DNA of 15,000 bases, taken from contig JAHBMJ010001345.1 in the NCBI GenBank assembly GCA_018398765.1, positions 1 through 15,000 of the forward strand. The letters are read 5' to 3'. Of the stretch, positions 8,601-15,000 are shown piece after piece. This DNA is from Chromera velia (taxonomy: Eukaryota; Sar; Chromeraceae). The notes under the pieces are model-generated. The model saw only the letters and a program-made list of their open reading frames with translations. It ran no database searches and had not been told where the DNA came from. Each line of letters opens with the position of its first letter. The first letter of the stretch is position 1. Both the position numbers and the translations under genes were made by a program.

Positions 8601-9544
8601 CGCGAGGACTGTCTGCCTCTCCGTCTGTCTGGAATCACGTCAGAGAGAAATCAAGGAGAAGAAAGCGAAAGAGTGCTGCCCGCCTTTCTGTCCCCCTGTC
8701 TCTTTGTGTGTCTGCATGTTTGTGGAAAAGAAAGAAACACGTTGTCTGTCACGCATGCCTTCCAAGAAGTGAGAGAGAAAAGAGCTTGAAAAGAAAAGAA
8801 GCATAGGTGCTATCTGTCGGTCTCTGTAAGACAAAAAGAGGAAGAAAACAAATTGTGCTTGTCCGTCTGCCTGCCACGGAGAGGGAAAGAAGTCATGGAG
8901 TCTCTCTGTATAGAGAGGAAGGGGAAAAGGCAAAGAAGAAACGGAAGGAAGAAAAAAGAAGGAAACGTCATATGGTGCCTGTCTTTCTCCTGAGCCGTTC
9001 TTTTGTCTCTGCACACAACAACGATATTCTGCCTGTCTGACTCTGTCTCTGTGTGCCTGCCTGCCTGCAGCATTGTCCCTGGACTTCCAAGTGCGTCGGT
9101 GGGAAGAATATAAACGAGTTTCATGCCTTCGTTTCGATCGGCATGATTTCTCTCTTCTTCGTGGCGATTATGTGTGGGACCTTCGTGCACTGGACCAAGC
9201 CAGACTTCATCCGAGGCCGAATCCCGATGCGACAGCGGAGCCAGCCAGGACCCGCATCGACACCCGCGGGGAGCGCGGGAGAAACAACTACACCACTTCC
9301 CTCACCTCTCCCAACAGAGGGCGAGGGCACACCAGAAACAAGAGGAGATGGAAAGGGTGGAGATGCGAACACACAGAGCGAGGAAGGGAAGGGGGCACCG
9401 ACAGACGCCTCAGAGATCCCTTCCCCTTCCCCTCCCGTCACGGGGGACCAGCATGAACCCACAGTTCCCCCCCGGCTTCTGCTCAGTTCTCTGCTTGGCG
9501 AAGAGATGTTCACTTATCTGGCTTCAATGAAAAGCAAAGATTAG
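5690..9544 (+). CDS. DHHC-type (zDHHC) protein S-acyltransferase, eight exons, 480 residues
   Basis: DHHC enzymes transfer palmitate or other acyl groups from acyl-CoA to cysteines of membrane-associated proteins through an acyl-enzyme intermediate. Exons are 5690-5779, 5877-5964, 6034-6081, 6256-6379, 6720-7253, 7721-7781, 8424-8447 and 9071-9544. All are GT-AG and phase-consistent. Membrane segments lie at about residues 54-75 and 92-110, followed by the family's DPG motif (112-114). The cysteine-rich domain is Cys297-x2-Cys300-x9-His310-Cys311-x2-Cys314-x2-Cys317-x4-DHHC(322-325)-PW-x3-Cys331, then N336-x3-F340: canonical spacing, catalytic Cys325. A third membrane segment is at about 342-363. 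The ATG is the first after an in-frame TAA. Oddities: a 178-residue charged insert (118-295), VTEDSYHC where RPxRxxHC is usual, and a Ser/Pro/Gly-rich tail with no fourth membrane segment and no TTxE motif. The exon-5 donor (GTCCGT) is the least certain; in-phase AG|GT alternatives lie near 7010 and 7123. Confidence 0.93.
6720..7253 (+). CDS. Exon 5 of the acyltransferase: long charged insert between membrane segment 2 and the DHHC domain
   Basis: This 534-nt exon encodes almost the whole cytosolic stretch between DPGILR and the first zinc-ligand cysteine. The first half is Ser/Asp/Glu-rich (SDEESSEPLSGESDD). The second half is basic (RRKNSRDTPARS, then RRIPRKPRKRS). In most DHHC enzymes this linker is much shorter. 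It is probably disordered and a likely site for phosphorylation or partner binding. The antisense frames here are shadows of this exon. Confidence 0.8.
8012..8100. repeat. (CA)n - poly(G) with one ambiguous base - (GA)n
   Basis: A CA repeat, a short GA run, a 28-base G homopolymer holding an N at 8059, then another GA run. It lies in acyltransferase intron 6. The N marks an assembly or base-calling uncertainty, so the true homopolymer length is unknown. The coding model is unaffected. Confidence 0.95.
8278..8301. repeat. (CTG)n trinucleotide repeat
   Basis: About seven CTG/GCT units in acyltransferase intron 6. The frames through it read as Leu or Ala runs but are not part of the gene. Confidence 0.9.
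8424..8447 (+). CDS. 24-nt microexon encoding VCIDGFDH, the first half of the catalytic motif
   Basis: The acceptor GTGCAG precedes 8424 and the donor GTCAGT follows 8447. The eight codons carry zinc-ligand Cys317 and the Asp-His of DHHC. The second His and catalytic Cys begin the next exon at 9071. It is in phase 0 on both sides, and skipping it would delete half the active site while keeping the frame. Confidence 0.92.
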
Positions 9545-10090
9545 AATTTAGAAAACAGTGCTTGGTACTCTGTTGAACCCTGTCTGTTTTTTGAATTGTA
9601 CAATTCGTCACAGAAAAGATGTGTGCGTTATATTGTATGTATATGCAAACCACTTTTTTGATAGACTAACGATAGTCCAAAAATTAGACTAGCTTAATAT
9701 CCAAACGTACTAGAAACCAGACTAAAGACATAGTTAATTATCACATAACAACTTGTTCGATGAGTCTTCTTATCTGTTTTGCCCTATGCCTACGTGTAAG
9801 ATTTAGTAACATTATAAAAGTTGTAACTAACTAAAAGCAAATATGAAAACATGTGGATATGTATACTTGTGTTATGTGATTTTGACATTTTTTAAAAAAC
9901 TTTTTATTAAGGTCTGACGTAAATGACTTAAAATGAGTGTAGTTCAATAAATTAATCTAGAAATTAATGACCATCAATACAGATGAGTAGAACACCATGG
10001 GAAAAATATAGATGACTTTCCTCTGTATATGAATGTTTTGCATGTCCTGGGAGTTGGAGCCTGTGCATGATACAGATTTTAAGAGATTTT
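9545..10090. other. A+T-rich intergenic block downstream of the acyltransferase
   Basis: No gene is seen. Base composition drops sharply after the stop codon: sampled 60-base lines are about one quarter to one third G+C, and the simple-sequence tracts common elsewhere are absent. An AATAAA word lies at 9946-9951, about 400 bases after the stop, and could serve as a poly(A) signal if this organism uses it. The block may be the 3' UTR plus spacer, a matrix-attachment-like region, or an organelle-derived insertion. The sequence alone does not decide. Confidence 0.55.
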
Positions 10091-10606
10091 TTATGGGGGT
10101 CCCGCCTGACACGGGCAAGTGCCGGCATGCTAGGGGCTAGGAGCCCGGGCCGAAGCGATTTTGATGATTGAGAGATTTTTGTGATTAAACTTCGCACTGG
10201 CCTGCATGGCGGCGGGCGGCGGCTGCGGCGTGAGGGCCGCGCGCGCAGCCTCATGCACTGTAGGCATGCATGCAGTCATGCATTTGTGCATGCGAAATAT
10301 CCATCCATTTCGGTCCATCCTTTAGTGCATGCATGCATGCTTTCGATCCATTTTCGATCCTCTCGATCGTTGCATGCATGCATGGTTGAGAGCTATAGAG
10401 AGTTCTGCTCTTCATGCAGTGAAGTACATGCAGGCATCTCTTCCCATACCTAGACTCCGTATGGAAAAGGTGCAGACACTCAGACTCAATCTGATCTCCA
10501 GTCGCCAGTTTGTCCTCCCACTTTGTGGAGGCGGCAACAGTTCCGACGAAAAAAAATTCGTCTCGATTTTTCAAACAGACGCAAAGAAAGGAAAGTGAGA
10601 GAAACA
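10091..10606 (+). promoter_or_regulatory. Putative upstream regulatory region of the receptor gene with TGCATGCA cluster
   Basis: No gene is supported here. The region opens with a G+C-rich patch (10098-10155, including a GGGCT-AGG-AGCCC hairpin near 10134-10147) and a GGC-rich patch (10206-10250). The palindrome TGCATGCA then occurs at 10267, 10326, 10330, 10371 and 10375, about 230-340 bases before the receptor start codon. ATG at 10607 sits in a good eukaryotic start context (ACAATGG). Whether the palindromes bind a factor is inference. Confidence 0.45.
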
Positions 10607-10930
10607 ATGGGTTCGTTCAGGACCCTATTCTGTGCTTCGGTGGTTCTTTTCTTCAACACAAGGCTTGCAGGTGCCGCAACGATCAACGTTTACCACCAAA
10701 CCGAAAAAACAGGCACTGGATCGGTTCCGTTCCCATATTATACGGCCCCAGCAGTTGCCCTGGCCGTCGAAGAAATCAACAATGACAACTCAATATTGCC
10801 AGGTAAGAGGGACCGTTTGTTTTGCCGAAAAGCTTTTTCAGACGGCTGAAATGATTCCGAACTGTGTGTGGGTCTACGGGCTCATATATATGTGTGTACA
10901 CACACACACACACACACACATACACACATA

Positions 10931-10984
<54 letters not shown>

Positions 10985-13900
10985 GGACCTGCATGCATGC
11001 TGGAACGTTTGGACATAAGGTGGGCGGGCCTTACGGTGGGTCCTCGCGCATGGAGGGGAAGCCGAACAGTAGATGTTCATCTCTTCGTCGAGAGCAATGC
11101 TTCGCATTCTTCTATGAAGATAGATTACCAACGCATGGCTCGATCGAATCTTTGCTTGCAGACGATACCTTCAAAATACTTCCTGCTGCCGATGGAGGGT
11201 GTGCAATCCAAGTCGGTGCGAGTGGGGCTCTGGACAACCTGAACAACCAGACGCGAGCATCGATCGCTGTTGGGCCTGCGTGCTCAGCCAGCGTGGAGGG
11301 GTCGAATTTTGTGTACGGGGCCAACCGGATACTTCAGTTTGGGACTCATGCCATCGGAACCTTTTTGGAGGACACGACGACGTATCCTGGACTTCTGTCT
11401 TTGCGCTCTGTGAAGGACTTTACGGCAATAGCGAGCATCTTAGCAGACTTCGGGTACAATCGGTTGGTCCTCTTCCTCTGTTTTCTTTTTCATCCTTTTG
11501 TTCTGCTGATTCGTTTGTTTGTCTTTTTATTTCTGACGTCCGTCTCGAAAGGCAATGGGACAGAATCAGTAGATTTGCGGTATTCCTCTGCGTTTGTAAG
11601 GATGACGAGACAGCGGGCCGGGGGAAGCATAAACGGAGGAGCACTTTTAGTCAATTGGTGTGCAGCTTAAGCAGATGCAAGATTTCGTGATTGATCCCTG
11701 GCTGTCCCCTCTGCGTGGCCGGGTGCCTCCTGCGTGCAGGGTCGGGATCGTCTTCACAACTTACGGTCAGTCGATTTGTGTGGCAGTGAGGAAGGAAGGG
11801 AGTCAGTGAGGCAGTGAGTGAGTAAAAGATTCCCTCTCTGTACGTACTGCAAAGAGGTGATGTGATCTTCTACAGAGAAGTATGCACGCATGTGAGGCAA
11901 CCAGTCGACAGGTGTGAGCTCAGCGTAGACGCTTTTGAGTCTTGACTTGTGTCCTCTTGATCGATCCATCGATGGATACGAGATTGTTTGTTTGTTTGTT
12001 TGTTTGTTTGTTTTTACTTGATTGTATCTGTCTAAGCGTCAAAGTTTCCATCTATTGACTTGATTTCTTTCCTTGTCTTTTGTCTGTCTTTTGTCTACTG
12101 TGACAGAATGATCAACGTAGGAAATTGTATTTTAAAAATCGGCAGTCCTACCTCTCATTTTTTCGCTTGATTGTTATCCTCCCTTGTTTGTTTTGTTGGT
12201 GGCCTCGCAGAGGAAATGATTTCCGAGATGTCGACGAGAATTTCGGGGGAGTACAAATCGATCACAGGAAATAAACTGAACATCGTGGCCTCCTACACCC
12301 TCAGCGTGGTGGGATCAACACAAATCACTGAAGCCATAGAGGCTCTACGGGAAGTCGACACGCGCATCATCATTCTTGCCATGGAAGCGGTCTGTGAGTA
12401 AATTTCTTTCTGTCAATTCTTTCCCTTCCCTTTCGGTGGTCCTTTTTGTTGCGCTTGGTCTCCAGGCTCTGTTTTTCGGCGAAAACTTTTATCTCGGTAA
12501 CTAGAATCAATCAATTGTACGGGACTCTCTACCTTCCCTCTTTATTGTGCCCCCCTGCTTTTTTCTTGTTTGGAGGAAAATTAGGTCAAGCGGGGTTCTC
12601 TTCTCTTCTTCCCTGTGCGTTTTTCCTTTGCAGTGCTTCCTCATACAAACTTCTCTCTTGTCCATGCGTGGAAGGAGCAACGGGGATTCTTTGCATTGGT
12701 TTTTCATTCGGTGGTTGATGTATGGATTAATTTTCCTTCCTTCCTTCCTTCCTTTCTTACTTCCTTCCATGCTGCTGCAGGAGTATATGAGGGCCTTTTT
12801 CTGCATCGCCAGCAATCTGGGCTTCCATGGGGATCACCTCCTCTACATCACCACAATGTAGTCAGTCAGTCAGTCAGTCAGTCAGTCAGTCAGTCAGTCA
12901 GAATGTCTGAATGTCTCTGTGCGTCTCTTTCTGCCTCTTTTTCCCTTTCCTTCCGTCTCTCTCTCTGTCTCTCTTCCCCTCTCTGTCTTTTTCTCTCCAT
13001 CTGTCTGTCTGTCTTTCTGTCTACTGGTTGGTGTCTGACATAACTGAGCAAGCAGTGGGGATGCTGAAGTCCCAATTATGCGGGTTCTCTTCCATTGCCT
13101 GCCCTTTGGTCCCTCCATTGTCCATTTCTCCATTCTGAATTTCTCACTTGAGATGTTTGGGTGTCGTTCTGGAAGGGGCTACAGCCTTGGGCATACACTG
13201 AGAGTATCTCCCTCCCTGCATCTGGATGGATGCGCCTGGCTGGCTGCCTGTCTGCAGTGAAGGGACAAAGTGGCACGAGTCCCGTCTCTCTCCGACGTCC
13301 TCCAAGTCCTCTTCCAGTGCCGTCCAAATCGTGGGACCGACCACGCCGACGTGTGAGGACGACACAATCAGAAGCGTGCTTGGGAATGCAATTGGGACGA
13401 TGGCTCCTTTTTCCTACCCTTTCTTCTCCAAGGTCGCCTTTGCATCCGGCAACACCCCCGCAGGACTGTACAAACACGTCGAGGACGATTTCAACACAAA
13501 TTGCGCAAGGGCCCGAGTGTGCAATTTGAAAGACAACGACGAACTCTGGTTGGTTGGTTGGTTGGTTGGTTGGTCAATGGGTCAGGGGGGAGAGAGGGAA
13601 AAAAGAAGGGGGATAATCAAAGAGAGGAAGCGCAGGCGAGGAAAGCAGGAATGAATGAATGAATGAATGAATGAATGAATGAATGGATGAATGAATGGAT
13701 GAATGAATGAATGAATGAATGAATGGATGAATGAATGAATGAATGAATGGATGAATGGATGAATGGATGAATGAATGAATGAATGAATGAAAGAATGAAT
13801 GGATGAATGGATGAATGGATGAATGAATGAATGGATGAATGAATGAATGGATGGATGAATGAATGAATGAATGAATGGATGGATGAATGAATGGATGAAA

Positions 13901-15000
13901 GTGTGGAATACGGAATGAACGAAGGAACAAATGAGCCGATAAATGAATGAACGAAAGAAAAGGGGAAAATAAGTCTAGGAACGGGATACATGAGCAGATG
14001 GACGCGGGCCGACAAAACTAGAGAGACACCGAAAGCTCAAACGATCAAAGCATCTGTCCAAAGGGAACAAATGGATTCAAGAAAGAAAGAAAGAAAGAAC
14101 GAAAGAAAGAAGAGACGAAGTGGAAAGAAACAGAGAGAGGGAGCAGTCTCGGAATAAAAGACAGTTCAAAAGGATTTGTGCACAATACAAGTCTGTCTTT
14201 TTTCCGCCTCTCTTTTCTCGGGGTGTAGGTATTACGCCAGCGTTTACTACGACGCCGTGTGGGCCGCTGCCCGCACGATCCACAGATTTTTGGATGAAGA
14301 GGCGAGGAAACCTCCTCCACAACGACTCACATCAACTGACATGGCCTCAACGAGCGTAGCCAAACAAATCAAAATCCACGAAGGGCTCTGGGATGCGGCA
14401 CTGAAAATTGACTTTGTGGGAGCAACGGGAACTGTCAAATTCGCAAAAGACGGCACCCGGGTGGGAGATTTTTGGATCGGACATTACGACCCTAGATCGA
14501 GGCATGAGCTGTCAACGGCCGGCTCAGTCTCTACAACGACCCACGAAGTGACGTGGACGAGAGAGATCAAATGGCTTGACGAGTCTGTCTGGTATCCTCC
14601 GGAGAGCAAAAAGAATGCAATTCCAGAACAAGCGGTCAAATGCCCTACAGGGACATACAGACTGAATACTGGAGGGTGTGCGAAATGTGTGGAAGGTCTG
14701 TTTGCATGCCTGTCTCTCTGGGCATTGACCTGCGTATCTCTCTCTACTTCCCGTCTATTGTAGCCTTGCTGTACCTGTTCCTGCTTTTCTGCTTTCCATT
14801 CTCACTGTACGTTGGCCGCCCCCGTCTTTGGAAGATCACAACCTGCCTCTTCAATCTGGTGAAGGATTGGATGAGCTTAATTGCATTTTCTTTCGAGACG
14901 ATCGAGACTGCGTCCTTTAGTCCTGCAGGCTGCACGCACTCACATGCATGTGTCTTGTCGAGTCAGACGTTTCGGCTGCCCTTAACAATTTGAGACCTTT
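10607..15000 (+). CDS. Receptor with ANF-type / periplasmic-binding-protein-like I ligand-binding ectodomain (3' end beyond window)
   Basis: Resolved exons are 10607-10802, 11162-11462, 11740-11765, 12211-12389, 12781-12857, 13258-13548 and 14229-14695. All are GT-AG with matching phases and give 512 residues. Residues 1-22 are a signal peptide. The ectodomain shows family hallmarks in order: YYTAPAVALAVEEINND (44-60), VGPACSASVE (102-111), a core strand VGIVFTTY (167-174), IIILAMEAEYMRAFF around 234, YYDAVWAAARTIH (363-375) and FVGATGTVKF (419-428). This is the bilobed fold used by natriuretic-peptide receptors, class C GPCRs and ionotropic glutamate receptors, so it should bind a small extracellular ligand. 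A Cys-rich piece (CPTGTY...GGCAKC, 495-510), like ephrin-receptor/GCC2_GCC3 repeats, follows. The signalling domain (7TM, cyclase, kinase or channel) is outside the window, so the receptor class is open. Confidence 0.9.
10899..10985. repeat. (CA)n followed by (TA)n microsatellite
   Basis: It occupies much of receptor intron 1 (10803-11161). The long frames reading THTHTHT and YIYIYI are products of this tract. It ends in ATAG, which resembles an acceptor, but the family alignment favours the acceptor at 11161. Confidence 0.95.
11740..11765 (+). CDS. 26-nt microexon in the receptor gene
   Basis: The acceptor GCGTGCAG precedes 11740 and a GTCAGT donor follows 11765. It supplies the hydrophobic strand VGIVFTTY that joins the two lobes of the ligand-binding fold. 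The phases (2 in, 1 out) match the flanking exons exactly. Skipping it would shift the frame, so it should be constitutive. Confidence 0.88.
11984..12015. repeat. (TTTG)n microsatellite
   Basis: About eight TTTG units in receptor intron 3 (11766-12210). Confidence 0.93.
12733..12769. repeat. (TTCC)n microsatellite forming the pre-acceptor pyrimidine tract of receptor exon 5
   Basis: TTCC units run to within about a dozen bases of the CTGCTGCAG acceptor ending at 12780, so the microsatellite itself supplies the polypyrimidine tract of this intron. Confidence 0.85.
12859..12901. repeat. (AGTC)n microsatellite starting at the donor of receptor exon 5
   Basis: Exon 5 ends at 12857 and the donor GT at 12858-12859 leads straight into about ten AGTC units, so many GTCAGT words follow the true site. 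Confidence 0.9.
13549..13574. repeat. (GTTG)n microsatellite starting at the donor of receptor exon 6
   Basis: Exon 6 ends at 13548 with CTCTG and the intron begins GTTGGTTGGTTG. Each unit offers another GTTGGT donor-like word. Only the first gives the phase needed to join Trp357 to exon 7. Confidence 0.9.
13648..13898. repeat. 250-bp interspersed AATG / GATG tetranucleotide array
   Basis: About sixty tetranucleotide units, mostly AATG with GATG variants at irregular spacing, in receptor intron 6. It is free of stop codons on the minus strand, which yields long spurious frames reading HSFI and HPFI. There is no sign of coding use. Confidence 0.95.
14077..14113. repeat. (AAGA)n microsatellite
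   Basis: AAGA-type units in the distal part of receptor intron 6, about 115 bases before the exon-7 acceptor. Confidence 0.85.
14696..15000 (+). other. Unresolved 3' part of the receptor gene inside the window
   Basis: After the donor at 14696 (GTCTGT) the next exon is not clear. An acceptor-like CTATTGTAG ends at 14763 and leads, in the right phase, into a hydrophobic frame that ends in TGA at 14991-14993. A second acceptor-like CCTGCAG before 14930 enters the same frame. Another frame from that second site stays open to the window edge but needs a different incoming phase. The hydrophobic stretch is pyrimidine-rich DNA and may simply be intron. Confidence 0.3.

Noticed and set aside
9073-9456. 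127-codon plus-strand frame overlapping exon 8
   Set aside because: It is out of frame with HCPW and TM3 of the acyltransferase, with no independent evidence.
10098-10160. Possible tRNA or transposon terminus
   Set aside because: The hairpin is only five base pairs, with no cloverleaf, no TTCGA-type loop and no matching terminal inverted repeat found in the window.
10984-11161. Acceptor at ATATATAG giving an earlier exon 2 for the receptor
   Set aside because: It enters in a legal phase, but the reading does not resemble the family and cannot join the clear downstream frame without a weak extra donor. Joining 10802 directly to 11162 gives a smooth family-like sequence.
10864-11670. Single 268-codon frame as the receptor's second exon
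   Set aside because: Its first part is the CA/TA microsatellite and its last part reads into intron 2. Only 11162-11462 matches the ligand-binding family and the required phases.
12390-12395. GTGAGT donor at 12394 for receptor exon 4
   Set aside because: It is the better-looking donor, but joining it to exon 5 creates an immediate stop (T+GA). The GTCTGT donor at 12390 keeps the frame and the family match.
13574-14015. Two long minus-strand frames made of HSFI/HPFI units
   Set aside because: They are direct translations of the AATG/GATG array. Two frames are open at once, which is typical of a tetranucleotide repeat and not of coding sequence.

Overview
The window is nuclear eukaryotic DNA, dense with introns and microsatellites. 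It fits a chromerid-type alveolate alga such as Chromera velia, but this is inferred from gene style (many small exons, GT-AG introns, abundant tetranucleotide repeats, frequent GCATGC words), not from a sequence match. I see no prokaryotic operon, CRISPR array, rRNA, tRNA or intact transposon.

Three multi-exon protein genes can be built by requiring splice sites and reading-frame phase to agree at every junction. (1) A minus-strand gene runs from about 5209 down to the left edge of the window. It has at least ten exons and encodes a basic, Ser/Pro-rich, partly helical protein of no family I recognise. Its first exon and its 3' end are unresolved. (2) A plus-strand gene at 5690-9544 has eight exons and encodes a 480-residue DHHC-type (zDHHC) protein S-acyltransferase. 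It has full DHHC cysteine-rich-domain spacing, a long charged insert before that domain, and only one clear membrane segment after it. (3) A plus-strand gene starts at 10607 and leaves the right edge. Seven exons are resolved, encoding a signal peptide, a complete periplasmic-binding-protein-like type I (ANF-receptor / receptor-family ligand-binding) ectodomain, and the start of a cysteine-rich segment.

Layout: 1-5209 is the minus-strand gene with large repeat-filled introns. 5210-5689 is the divergent spacer shared with the acyltransferase gene. 5690-9544 is the acyltransferase. 9545-10606 is intergenic: a strongly A+T-rich block, then a short G+C-rich stretch, then a cluster of TGCATGCA octamers. 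10607-15000 is the receptor gene. Genes 1 and 2 are head to head and could share a promoter region. Genes 2 and 3 are in tandem and both concern membranes, but nothing in the sequence ties them to one pathway.

The most distinctive features are two microexons (24 and 26 nt), an intron that separates the two histidines of the DHHC motif, tetranucleotide microsatellites that start at or abut splice sites, a 4-copy perfect 35-bp tandem repeat, a 250-bp AATG/GATG array, and donors that often carry C at +3 while nearly always keeping G at +5. The boldest candidate for something undescribed is the divergent acyltransferase architecture. I see no new multi-gene system.
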